NCBI GenBank assembly: GCA_016722525.1
Contig: JADKJB010000008.1
Location: forward strand, 62,001 to 126,000
Origin: Bacteroidota bacterium
GTDB taxonomy: Bacteria; Bacteroidota; Bacteroidia; AKYH767-A; OLB10
DNA length: 64,000 bases
Direction of reading: 5' to 3'
The notes under the pieces are model-generated. The model was not told the origin of the DNA, did no database searches, and saw only the letters and a program-made list of their open reading frames with translations. Numbering within the stretch: position 1 is the stretch's first letter; each line of letters begins with the position of its first letter. The translations under genes and the position numbers were made by a program. Positions 8,619 through 18,166 of the stretch are shown one piece after another.

Positions 8619-8682
8619 ACAGGGAGTGGTCTCAAAGCAACCGGGGGGTTAGTTTTGAGATTTCGCTCCCTGTTCTTTTTTT
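8619..8682 (+). terminator. Strong two-stem terminator after the small ORF
   Basis: The outer stem acagggag (8619-8626) pairs with ctccctgt (8666-8673). An inner stem pairs the tctcaaa near 8630 with the ttttgaga at 8653-8660. A T-run follows at 8675-8682. Confidence 0.8.
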
Positions 8683-8765
8683 GTTGCGGTTAGTTCTATC
8701 CTCCGGATAGTTTTTTCATTTCCGATTATGCAACCGATAAGCTGTACCCATTTTGCATTTATCAC

Positions 8766-8773
8766 TATCTTTG
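8766..8773 (+). promoter_or_regulatory. -7 promoter box of the MBL hydrolase gene
   Basis: TATCTTTG, 23 bp before the ATG at 8797. The -33 element is not clear. Confidence 0.5.
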
Positions 8774-8796
8774 TAATTAGTTAACAATCCGTGATA

Positions 8797-9480
8797 ATGG
8801 TTATTAAGTCATTCTGTTTCAATTCTTTCGAAGAAAACACCTATGTAATTTCTGATTCTACAGGGGAGTGTATTATAATTGATCCCGGTTGTCATATGAG
8901 GGAAGAAGAATTGGAAATAGCTGAGTATATTACTTCCAGTAATCTATCTCCTGTCAGGTTGCTGAACACCCATTGTCATATTGATCATATTCTGGGGAAT
9001 CATTTTGTTTCAACAAAATACCATCTCGAATTGGAGTCAAATCAATTGGAGTTGCCGGTATTGGAATCATCCTCTTATGTGAGTAAGTTATATCAGATCA
9101 ATATGAATCCTTCTCCTGTTCCAACCTTATTTCTTCAGCAAGATGATGTGGTGAGATTTGGAAATTCGGAATTGAAAGTAATTTTTGTTCCCGGCCATAG
9201 TCCCGGTAGCATTGCCTTTTATTCGAAAGAAGAAAATTTTATTGTTTCTGGTGATGTTCTCTTCGAGCGAAGTATTGGTCGTACAGATCTTCCTGGAGGT
9301 GATTATGACACCCTTATCGAATCCATTGTTAAAAAATTACTGCCGCTTGGCGACGAGGTAATCGTTTACTCCGGACATGGTAATCCAACAAAATTGGTTC
9401 AGAAAGAAAATCGAATCCTTTTTAAGAGAGCATTTGCAGGATTAACTGCTCTACTTCTGAAGAATCCCATTTGTCTTTAA
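8797..9480 (+). CDS. MBL-fold metallo-hydrolase, glyoxalase II-like
   Basis: Zinc hydrolase of the glyoxalase II-like branch of the metallo-beta-lactamase fold, probably cytoplasmic. The metal motif HxHxDH is in LLNTHCHIDHILGN; further ligands are in VPGHSPGS and VSGDVLFERSIGRTDLPGG, and the last His is in YSGHGNPT. The ATG at 8797 is preferred over a GTG two codons upstream. After GHGNPT the frame runs into unrelated residues to 9480. In the other frames the familiar ending SNPFLREHLQD can be restored, stopping at 9445, if one base is added before the TCG and one in the T-run near 9419. The restored 3' end overlaps the kmo 3' end by about 24 bp. Confidence 0.85.
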   Translation: MVIKSFCFNSFEENTYVISDSTGECIIIDPGCHMREEELEIAEYITSSNLSPVRLLNTHCHIDHILGNHFVSTKYHLELESNQLELPVLESSSYVSKLYQINMNPSPVPTLFLQQDDVVRFGNSELKVIFVPGHSPGSIAFYSKEENFIVSGDVLFERSIGRTDLPGGDYDTLIESIVKKLLPLGDEVIVYSGHGNPTKLVQKENRILFKRAFAGLTALLLKNPICL

Positions 9481-10767
9481 TACCAACAATAGCCATAACT
9501 TTATCCATGATCTGTTCTTGTTTTTTACCTTCCTTCAAAGCAGTACTATATGGAATTTCACTGAATGTAACCATAGTATAAAGCGGAATCCATTTTTCAG
9601 GATATTTATCACTAAACCGGGCTTCAATTTTCTTGCGAAGTAAAAAATCCGGATGTCCGACTAAATCCCGCATTTCAATGAAATTGGCTAATGCCAGATC
9701 GGCAATGGCATCGCTGTTAGGTTTGCGACTTTTTCGAATGCAGGCATAATTTCACTCCAATTATGGTCGAATTTATTAATGAGGTCATTCAATTCAACAC
9801 AATCTTCAAATCCGCAATTCATACCCTGGCCATAAAAAGGAACTATGGCATGTGCAGCATCACCAATTAACATAAGCTGGTTATTCCAACTCCAGGGGAA
9901 ACATCTGACTGTCATTAACGAGCCGGTTGGATTATCAAAGAAATCATTTTCAAGAGTTGGCATCAAAGGAATAACATCAGGGAATATTTCTTTGAAGAAG
10001 TTGGTTGCTTTTTCTTTGGTATCGAGTTTTTCGAATGAGTGTTCGCCTTTAAAAGGGAAGAACAAAGTACAAGTGAAACTGCCATCCATGTTGGGAAGTG
10101 CTATTAACATGTATCCACCACGAGGCCATATATGCAAAGCGTTTTTTTTCCATCAGAAATGTATTGTTCGGACCGGATGGAATAGTCAACTCTTTGTAGC
10201 CATGCTCCAGATAATTTTGTGAATAGTTGTATTTATCTGTAAACATAAGGCTCAAACGTCCGGCTGAGAAGGCTCCATCAGAGCTAATAATGAGATCGGA
10301 TTGAACGGAAGATTTCTCACCTGTTTGAGCATTTTCAAAGTATGCAATATTTTTGTCAAGGTCTACATTTGTGCAGCGTTGCTGAAAATGAATTTTTGCT
10401 CCATGCTTTTCCGCTTGTTCCATGAGCACACAATTCAATCCACCCCTCGAAACTGAATAAATTGCTTGCCCTTCTTTAGCGTAGGCCTGGTATTTTACAG
10501 TTCCGTCCAAATTATGAATCATCCTGCCTGCCATAGGAATTGCCACTTTTTGACTTCCTCGTCAAGTCCTACACCGGCTAGTCCACGCCAGCCTCTGTCA
10601 GATAAAGCCAAATTGATAGATCTGCCTGCAGAAGCAGTGTCTTTTCGCATATCCGCACGCCGTTCGAATATCTCAACGCTGTAACCTTGCTTAGTCAGAT
10701 AGGCCGATAGTAATGAACCTATTAAACCTGCTCCAATTAAGGTAGCTTTTTGATCTCTTTTATTCAT
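9422..10767 (-). CDS. kmo: Kynurenine 3-monooxygenase, split by three frameshifts
   Basis: FAD-dependent hydroxylase converting L-kynurenine to 3-hydroxykynurenine with NADPH and O2. The FAD-binding GAGLIGSLL lies near residue 13, SINLALSDRGW and YSVSRGGLN are family motifs, and GDAAHAIVPFYGQGMNCGFED is the second FAD motif. The C-terminal part ends near residue 448, the normal length. Four reading pieces abut near 10535, 10145 and 9735. Each shift is one base in an A-run, and repairing it restores VKKVAIPMAGRMIHN, MEKNALHIWPRGGY and FEKSRKPNSDAIAD. It lies 18 bp after kynU in the same operon. The gene is almost certainly intact in the organism. Confidence 0.92.
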
Positions 10768-10785
10768 GATCTTTTTAATAGAAAT

Positions 10786-12085
10786 TTATTTGTTTTCTAG
10801 AATTGCTTTGTAAAGTAGCTCTCCGAAACGGAAAACATCATTGAAGGAATTGTATAACGGTGCTGGTGCAACACGGATCACATCCGGATGTCGCCAATCT
10901 GAGATAACTCCTTTTTCTCCTAAATAATTGTGAATTGCTTTCCCGTTTTTGGAAATTACTGTTGATAGCTGACAACCTCTTTCTTCTTCAGGAGTGATGA
11001 TGTGTATGTGATTAATTCCTTCGCATTTAAGATTGATTTCTTTGATTAGAAATGCCAAGTATCCCGTTAAGAGCTTGCTTTTTTCGGTCAGTTTATTTAT
11101 CCCGGCCTCATCAAATAGTTCCATAGATGCACGGAGTGCAGCCATGGAAAATACCGGAGCGTTACTCACCTGCCATCCATCAGCGCCTTTTTGGGAATAA
11201 AATCTATTGGCATGGTAAACGTGTATCCGGATCGTTACCCCACCATCCGGCAAAACGAGGAAGATTGGCATTGCTTGAATGACGATCATTGACGAATGCA
11301 CCGCCAACAGCTCCGGGTCCTGCATTTAAGTACTTGTATGAACACCAGGCAGCAAAATCAACGTCCCAATCATGTAATTGCAAAGCTACATTGCCCGTGG
11401 CATGTGCAAGATCAAATCCTACTAATGCCCCTGCTTTATGTGCAGCAGCAGTAATGGCTTTCATATCAAATAATTGTCCGGTGTAATAATTAACACCACC
11501 AATTAATACCAACGCCAACTCATCGGCATGTTGTTCAATTGTTTTTAAGATGTCTGCTGTTCTATGTGTCAATTCTCCTTCACGCGGCTCTAATTCAATA
11601 AGGGCTTTTGATGGATCAAATAATTGATCGCCGCCATGGTTAGCATGAAATTTAGCCTGCGACTCAAACGCATAACGGTCTGATGAAAAGGGCCCTTTTT
11701 CAAAAATTATCTTATATCTTTTTTTGTTGGGACGGTAAAAGGAAACCATTAGAAAATGCAGGTTGGCTGTGAGTGAATTCATGACTACTACTTCATGAGG
11801 TAGTGCTCCAACCAGGCGGGCGGTTGAATCACGAAGAAATTCATGGTAGGGGAACCAGGGATGCCTTGCATGCATATGCCCTTCTACACCAAGATTTTTC
11901 CAGTCCTCTAATTCCTGGTTAATAAATTCAATAGTCTTTTTTGGCTGAAGTCCCAATGAATTGCCACACAAATAAATAGATTCTTTTCCACTGATGGCAG
12001 GGAAATGAAAGTGGTTGCGAAATTCGGAAAGTTCATCTTTCCTGTCCATTTCTTCGGCAAAAGCCTGACTATTTTCAAATACCAT
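10786..12085 (-). CDS. kynU: Kynureninase, split by frameshifts
   Basis: PLP enzyme cleaving kynurenine to anthranilate or 3-hydroxykynurenine to 3-hydroxyanthranilate. Visible signatures are YLCGNSLGLQPK, the substrate region HPWFPYHE, GFDLAHATGN and the PLP lysine in CSYKYLNAGPG (about residue 251). The frame shifts twice near 11205-11230; repairing both gives GNDPDTRFTMPIDFIPKKGA and then ADGWQVSNAPVFSMAALRA. The restored length is about 430 residues, as expected. The kmo gene follows after 18 bp. Together they cover two consecutive steps of tryptophan degradation toward NAD or acetyl-CoA. Tryptophan dioxygenase and 3-hydroxyanthranilate dioxygenase are not in this window. Confidence 0.93.
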
Positions 12086-12144
12086 TTCAATAAAATTTAG
12101 CAGACAAAGAAAAACAACATATGAATAGGAAACAATGTTTATAA

Positions 12145-12994
12145 TCAGGCAAATTTGAAGAATAAAACAAGAAAGAATTGAAAAGCCATGGCGCCATCAA
12201 TTACAAATGCATAATAAGCCTTAGAGCTTTTCACCCCCGTACCCATAATCACCAGTAACGTGAAGGCAGCAGAAAGATACAAGGCGTATGAAAGTGATTC
12301 CATTTGAGAGTTTGAAAAAGAGGATCGACGTATATGAACGTGCAGAAAAGTAATAAACTAGCGGTAGCCAAAAGCTTTGTGCCTGATACTCCTAGTTTTA
12401 TGGCTATCGTTTGCATGCCAATCTTACTGTCGTCTTTTAAGTCGCGGATGTCATAAATAGTAGCGAGTGCATAAATAAAAAAGAATCTTCTTAAAAACAT
12501 AAACGTTAACTCTGGTCCAATACCCAGATTCTCATTTCCAGCCAAAGGAAACCAAACTGTTGAGGTAGCCCATATAAGAGATAACAGGATGTTTTTAAAA
12601 ATAAAGTTGTTTCTAAGTCCTTTAGCTTTGTTTCCGTTATACGAGAAAGGCATCATATATAGCAGCGAAAGAAAAGTTATAGCTGCAAATAGTACCAGCT
12701 GTTCGGTGTTGCATCTGGTAACAACTATAAATAAAATCAATATTGATATGATAGACAATGAGATATGCCAAAAATTGCCTTCAATATTAATACTAAGTTT
12801 TCTTTTATCCCCGTTTCTCTAAATGCAATTGTAAGTCGAGAAGCATTGTAAATAAAAAGTGTAGCAAAAAAAATAACTGTTAGCACTAACAAGGAAGGTG
12901 CAATTCCTGCTAACAAAAATGTTTCTGCACCAAGCAATGAGGAGCAAATAGCCACAAAAAATTGTGATTTTAGTATTATCCCATTGTTATTCAA
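12145..12994 (-). CDS. UbiA-family prenyltransferase, split by frameshifts
   Basis: Polytopic membrane prenyltransferase. An N-terminal piece (12994 to 12737) has two hydrophobic helices and an NASR segment (TLFIYNASRL). The middle piece carries the second Asp-rich motif YDIRDLKDDSKIG plus MQTIAIKLG. The C-terminal helices (ESLSYALYLSAAFTLLV to FFKFA) resume in another frame and stop at 12145-12147. Restored length is about 283 residues, normal for UbiA. The acceptor is unknown; UbiA enzymes make quinones, heme O and archaeal-type lipids. It lies 11 bp after the secreted unknown gene and 59 bp before kynU, so it is probably cotranscribed with kynU-kmo. Confidence 0.8.
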
Positions 12995-13005
12995 GAAGAT
13001 AGATA

Positions 13006-13679
13006 TTATTTTCCCAATAGTAATGCTAAGGCTGTTACGCTAAATGCAAACCCTATTGCACCGCCAATGAGACTGCTTTTCATTTTCATGTTACGCGCTT
13101 TTTTGCCATATCCTGCAGCAAAAGCCTCAGAAACAATCGTTTCGCCTGTAGTAGTTCCTTCTGGAAGTGGGGTAAAAACATCTTTTCCGGTATCGTAACG
13201 GTATACTAACGGTGTTTTAACAGTGGGAACAAATCTACCAATTATGCCAGGGTAAACTACAGGGGCAGCAAGTGCATAGAATGCGGGCAATAGTAAGCCA
13301 CTGGTAAAGCCAATTTGCATTCCAGTGACGAAATTAACGGGTTCATTGTAAACCAGTGTCGCATACTTTTCTCCTTTTATATAATCTCGTACTTCCTCTA
13401 TGGAAGGGTCTTCTCCATAGGTGGTATCCGGATTGTAAATGACCTCTTCGGTCCCATCATCTCTTTTGATCGAAAATATATTGTATTTATCGGCTTTCCT
13501 GATAGAAGATTTGTCATTACCAGCAGTTTCGGGTCGGTATACTATAAATTCACCTTTCAATTCTGCACTGGAGAAGCGTTTTCTTTGCCATTTATGTAAA
13601 CAAGCTTTCCCTGGGAGAACACAGGTAGCTGAAAACAACTTGCGAAAATTAATAACAAGAGAAATTTGCTTATTTTCAT
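13006..13679 (-). CDS. Secreted or periplasmic protein of unknown function with C-terminal hydrophobic segments, frameshifted
   Basis: The true start is the ATG at 13679, giving a clear signal peptide (MKISKFLLLLIFASCFQLP, then VFSQG). That frame stops at 13556, and the body continues one frame over from AELKGEFIVYRPE. The middle segment KYNIFSIKRDDGTEEVIYNPDT resembles a beta-rich domain seen in Bacteroidota secreted proteins. Two hydrophobic stretches follow (TGMQIGFTSGLLLPAFYALA, and GGAIGFAFSVTALALLL at the end). No catalytic motif was seen. It is the first gene of the operon leading to UbiA, kynU and kmo. Function not recognised. Confidence 0.65.
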
Positions 13680-13898
13680 AAATTTGGAATGATCCTTCAA
13701 AGCTACTAAAAACAATTTCTAAATGGGTATTCCCAACTTAATTTTTGAACAAATGAGCCTCGATGATGTGCTTCCATTGTTCTATTGGCGAAGTTTATAT
13801 AAAAAAGATAATTTGATGGTAAATAATTACCTTTGAAGCCCTTTAATTACCTGTGGTTAATTTCAAAGATCAAGTAAGTAAATCTGTATAACTTATTT
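13680..13898. other. Intergenic region between divergent genes
   Basis: Holds a -7-like box TACCTTTG at 13828-13835 on the plus strand in addition to the one nearer gcvP. No ORF with recognisable content was seen. Confidence 0.4.
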
Positions 13899-13937
13899 TA
13901 ACTTTGTTTACCTGTCAGGTATGTGGAGGCAGGTAAA
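13899..13937 (+). promoter_or_regulatory. gcvP promoter box and 5'-leader hairpin
   Basis: TAACTTTG at 13899-13906 is followed at once by a perfect 8-bp inverted repeat, tttacctg (13907-13914) with cagg-taaa (13930-13937). It contains an alternative short palindrome acctgtcaggt (13910-13920). The hairpin would lie at the very 5' end of the gcvP mRNA or act as an operator. The leader is too short for a glycine riboswitch. Confidence 0.45.
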
Positions 13938-13976
13938 TGATAAATCCCTTTAACAATTCAAAGAATATTTAAAATT

Positions 13977-16875
13977 ATGGCTTATTATAGTTTTGACGAA
14001 CGTCACAATGGTCCTGATAAAGGACAGATAGAATATATGCTACAAACTATTGGCGCAGTCAGTTTGGATGAGCTGATAAGCAAAACCATTCCATCTTCAA
14101 TTATGATTCAGGGAGGTTTGAAATTGGAAGCGGGGCTTTCTGAATTTGAATACTTGCGCCGGCTCAGAAAAACTTCATTTAAAAATAAACTTTTCAAAAC
14201 TATATTGGTCTGGGTTATTATAACACAATTGTTCCAGGTGTTATTCAACGGAATATTTTTGAAAATCCAGGATGGTATACTGCATACACACCTTACCAGG
14301 CTGAGATCTCTCAAGGGAGAATGGAGGCTTTATTGAACTTCCAAACGATGGTATGCGATCTTACAGGAATGGAACTTGCGAATGCATCTCTCTTAGATGA
14401 ATCCACTGCGGCTGCTGAAGCGATGCACATGTTTTTTGCCTCCCGAAGTCGCGATCAGGTTACCAATTCAGTTACTAAGTTTTTTGTAGCCAGTGATTGC
14501 TTTCCTCAAACAATTGCAGTATTAAAAACACGCTCAGCTCCACTAGGAATTGAATTAGTTATTGCTGATCCAGAAACACTGATCCCGGACACCACTTTTT
14601 TTGGCGCATTGTTACAATATCCAGGAATTGATGGGAAAATAGTAAATTATTCAGGGTTTACCCAAAAGCAAAAAGTAATGGAGTTCGGGTTGCAGTTGCA
14701 GCTGATATTATGAGTTTGCTTGTGTTGACTCCTCCGGGTGAATGGGGCGCCGATTGTGTTGTCGGGTCTACGCAACGCTTTGGTGTTCCCTTAGGTTATG
14801 GCGGACCTCATGCTGCTTATTTTGCCACCCACAATGAGTTTAAGCGTGATATCCCTGGTAGAATCATCGGCGTTTCCATTGATACTTCAGGTCAGCCTGC
14901 TTTGCGGATGGCATTGCAAACACGAGAACAGCATATCAAACGTGATAAAGCTACTTCTAACATTTGTACTGCACAGGTTTTGCTTGCGGTAATGGCAGGA
15001 ATGTATGCGGTGTATCATGGACCAAAAGGATTGAAAGCAATTGCACTGAGTATTCATAAAAGCGCTGTTGTAGTGGCTGATGCAATTCAAAGTTTAGGAT
15101 TTGTGGTTGTGCATAATAGTTATTTCGATACGCTGAAAATTCAAGTTGGGGACGCTGCAAATAAAATTGAGCGACTGGCTTTAGATGCTTCAATTAATTT
15201 TAGATACCCCGGTGATGGTTCAGTTGTTTTAAGTATTGATGAAACCACCATGGAATCAGATCTTGTTGATATAATTTCAGTTTTTGCAAAAGCGGCAGGA
15301 AAAAATCCTACGTCTATTAGTGAAAATAAAAGTGTTGTCTCAGCATTGCTAAAATCAGAGCACCCACTTTCCAGAAAATCAGATTATCTCACACACCCTG
15401 TTTTTAGCAGTCATCACTCTGAAACCAAAATGCTCAGGTATATGAAGAAGTTGGAGAATAAAGACCTTGCTCTTAATCATTCAATGATTGCTTTGGGTTC
15501 TTGTACCATGAAGCTAAATGCTACTTCCGAAATGGTGCCATTGAGCTGGGCAACATTCAGCAATATTCATCCATTTGTTCCAACAAGTCAAGTGGAGGGT
15601 TATATGGAAATCATCCGTGAACTTGAAAAGGATTTATGTACGATCACCGGTTTCGATGCAGTCTCTTTGCAACCGAACTCCGGAGCTCAGGGCGAATATG
15701 CCGGACTCATGGTCATTAGAAATTATTTTATTAGTAAAGGTCAATTGAACCGTGACATTTCTCTGATCCCATCATCAGCACATGGTACAAATCCTGCAAG
15801 TGCTGTAATGGCAGGAATGAAAGTTATTGTAGTTAAGTGTGATGAAAAAGGAAATATTGATGTTACAGATTTAAAAGACAAAGCAATAAAACACCGCGAT
15901 AATCTGGCATGTCTGATGGTGACTTATCCATCAACTCATGGTGTGTATGAAGAATCAATTAAAGAAATTACACAGATTATTCACGACAATGGTGGACAGG
16001 TTTATATGGATGGAGCTAACATGAACGCTCAGGTTGGACTTACCAGCCCGGGTATGATTGGAGCTGATGTATGTCACTTAAATCTTCATAAAACTTTTGC
16101 CATTCCTCACGGCGGCGGTGGCCCTGGAATGGGGCCAATTGGTGTAGCTAAACATCTCGCACCTTTTCTTCCGGGACATCCCATTATTCAAACCGGAGGA
16201 GGTGACCCAAATGCCACTCCAGTTTCTGCAGCACCATGGGGAAGTGTAAGTATTTTACTTATTTCCTATGGCTATATAAAAATGATGGGTAACAACGGAT
16301 TGAAACTTGCAACACAGTTGGCAATACTAAATGCAAATTATATTAAACACCGTCTTGAAAATCATTACCCTATTTTATACAAAGGATCGCAGGGCAATTG
16401 TGCTCATGAAATGATTCTGGATTGTCGTGCATTTAAAAATTCTGCAGGCATCGAAGTCACCGATATAGCAAAGAGATTAATGGATTATGGTTTCCATGCT
16501 CCAACAGTTTCGTTTCCAGTAGCAGGAACTATCATGGTAGAACCAACAGAAAGTGAATCGCTTGATGAATTAGATAGATTCTGTGATGCCATGATTGCAA
16601 TTCGTAAAGAAATTGAAGCGATTGAAAACGGTTCTGTATCAAAAGAAAATAACGTACTTATTAATGCTCCTCATATTATTGCAGAAATTTCTGCTGATAA
16701 ATGGATCTACCCTTACTCACGCCAGCAAGCAGCTTTCCCTTTGCCCTATACAAAAGAAAATAAATTCTGGCCAACAGTAAAACGAATAGATAACGCTTAC
16801 GGCGATAGAAATTTGGTTTGTACTTGTCCCGGCGTTGAAAGCTACGAAGAAGCAGAAGTGGTTAGTGAAAAGTAA
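13977..16875 (+). CDS. gcvP: Glycine dehydrogenase (decarboxylating), P protein, split by two frameshifts
   Basis: PLP enzyme of the glycine cleavage system, which decarboxylates glycine and transfers the aminomethyl group to lipoyl-H protein. The N-terminus FDERHNGPDKGQIEYML is typical. One base is missing near 14198 (repair gives TYIGLGYYNTIVPGVIQRN) and the frame shifts again near 14665 (repair gives AKSNGVRVAVAADIMSLL). The main frame then runs intact: GGPHAAYFA, LGSCTMKLNA, ANMNAQVGLT and the PLP lysine in LNLHKTFAIPHGGGGPG. The restored length is about 966 residues, as expected for the single-chain type. gcvT and gcvH are not adjacent. An active gene is likely. Confidence 0.95.
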
Positions 16876-17052
16876 AAGGTAATAAAAGTTGGTGCTGGTA
16901 ATTGGTTCAAAATAGTTTTTGTTTGAGAAAAACTAACTTTTCCCTTTTACTTCACAATATTTTTTTATTCATCATTTATTTTTCCTGATATACATCAGGC
17001 ACTTCAAGCTCATTGCCATTAATTTGGTTACAAGTTGGTAACGGATCACAGT

Positions 17053-17541
17053 TTATTCATAACTTTTGCCGTCAAGTGCTGTCGTGCTCCAGTTTCTTAA
17101 AAATTCCGCTACTTTCTTTTCACTATAGCCTTCTCCTTCTTCCAGATAGCCGGTGTTTTGAGTGTGAATTCTATTTCCTTTAGAGTCAAGAATTACAATT
17201 ACAGGAAAACCAAATCGTTGAGGGAATCCCAATTGTTTCATAAGTTCAGGATTCTTGTTTTCGGGACTAAAATTTACATGTACCACTTCGAAATTTGCAT
17301 TAATTAAGGAATCAATTAGCGGTGTAGAATGACTCCATTTATCGTACAGCCGGCACCATTTACACCAGTTGCCTCCAATTTGAAGAAGTACATTTTTTTG
17401 ATTGGAATTCGCCTTCAAAACGGCCTTATTTACCTCTTTTAAAGCATCAGCTAAGGGATCATAATATTTCAGTTCCGTTTGCTGTGAATAAGAGTAAGTG
17501 GCGCTTGCCAGCATCAATAACAACAAAAAAATTCTTCTCAT
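17053..17541 (-). CDS. Exported thioredoxin-fold protein
   Basis: 162 residues with a signal peptide (RIFLLLLMLASATYSYSQ). A thioredoxin-like domain has the active site NWCKWCRLYDKW (C-x2-C, about residue 60) and the cis-Pro segment FGFPVIVILDSKG. It resembles the Thioredoxin_7/DsbD-C-like periplasmic proteins of Bacteroidota, which reduce or isomerise disulfides outside the cytoplasm. The last residues, GEGYSEKKVAEFLRNW, fit that group. A strong terminator separates it from the upstream genes, so it has its own transcript. The substrate is unknown. Confidence 0.8.
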   Translation of the reverse strand: MRRIFLLLLMLASATYSYSQQTELKYYDPLADALKEVNKAVLKANSNQKNVLLQIGGNWCKWCRLYDKWSHSTPLIDSLINANFEVVHVNFSPENKNPELMKQLGFPQRFGFPVIVILDSKGNRIHTQNTGYLEEGEGYSEKKVAEFLRNWSTTALDGKSYE

Positions 17542-17579
17542 GGTATACTGTTTTAATATAATTGGTGTACTAAATTAAT

Positions 17580-17625
17580 AAAAAAATCGGAGCTTTAGTA
17601 AGAATTACTAAAGCTCCGATTTTTT
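17580..17625 (-). terminator. Strong hairpin terminator
   Basis: A perfect 20-bp inverted repeat, 17581-17600 with 17604-17623, around a 3-nt loop. A/T runs lie on both sides, so it can work in both directions. It ends the minus-strand unit 20606-17626. Confidence 0.92.
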
Positions 17626-18114
17626 TTACTCCTGAGGAACAAGTTCTCCATTAGCATTTCTGATCATAAATTTCATACAAGCAGGAGGACACCATTGTTT
17701 GGATGTGTATTTCTTTGTTCCGGTTTCTTCAACCGTAGTTATACCATCTCTTTGAGTTACCTTGGCACCGGTTAGAACAAGAAAAACTGTATTGGCCGGA
17801 GCAAATCTGCCTGTTGGATCAGTACAAAGCTTATATGAAATCCCATTGCAATTGGGAGTAGCAAGTATGGCATCAATGGCATCTCTGGTGATTACCCCTC
17901 CTGAAACTACAGCGCCATTTTGACCAAAGACAGCTTTATACTGATTGGCAAATTCAAACGCATCGACATCTGTAATAATAACGGCAGGTTCAAATCCCGG
18001 ATCTTCGCCAGGCAGGGAAAATGGTTCAGGTTGAGTTGTGCCGGTTGAAATGTTTTGTTTAGCAACAATCAATGCTAATACAATAAGTGCTGAGAAGGTG
18101 ATTTTTTTAAACAT
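17626..18114 (-). CDS. Exported small protein with C-terminal WCPPxCM motif, paralogue 1
   Basis: 162 residues with an N-terminal hydrophobic signal (FSALIVLALIVA). The mature domain has GGVITRDAIDAIL, CNGISYKLCTD, a beta-rich stretch NTVFLVLTGAKV and a closing KYTSKQWCPPACM. The same order of motifs occurs in 20148-20606: GG-x-ITR, IL then CN-x-I-x-Y, VF then G-x-KV, and WCPP-x-CM. The two are paralogues on either side of the TPR histidine kinase. The four conserved Cys could form two disulfides or bind metal. I do not recognise a named family. It is the last gene before a strong terminator. Confidence 0.75.
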   Translation of the reverse strand: MFKKITFSALIVLALIVAKQNISTGTTQPEPFSLPGEDPGFEPAVIITDVDAFEFANQYKAVFGQNGAVVSGGVITRDAIDAILATPNCNGISYKLCTDPTGRFAPANTVFLVLTGAKVTQRDGITTVEETGTKKYTSKQWCPPACMKFMIRNANGELVPQE

Positions 18115-18166
18115 AATTTGGGGGGTTAAATGATTTTAAATGATTTTTTTATTGAAACAGTTCAAA

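Noticed and set aside
13899..13976. Glycine riboswitch before gcvP
   Set aside because: The leader is about 70 nt with a single short hairpin; the conserved glycine aptamer core was not found.
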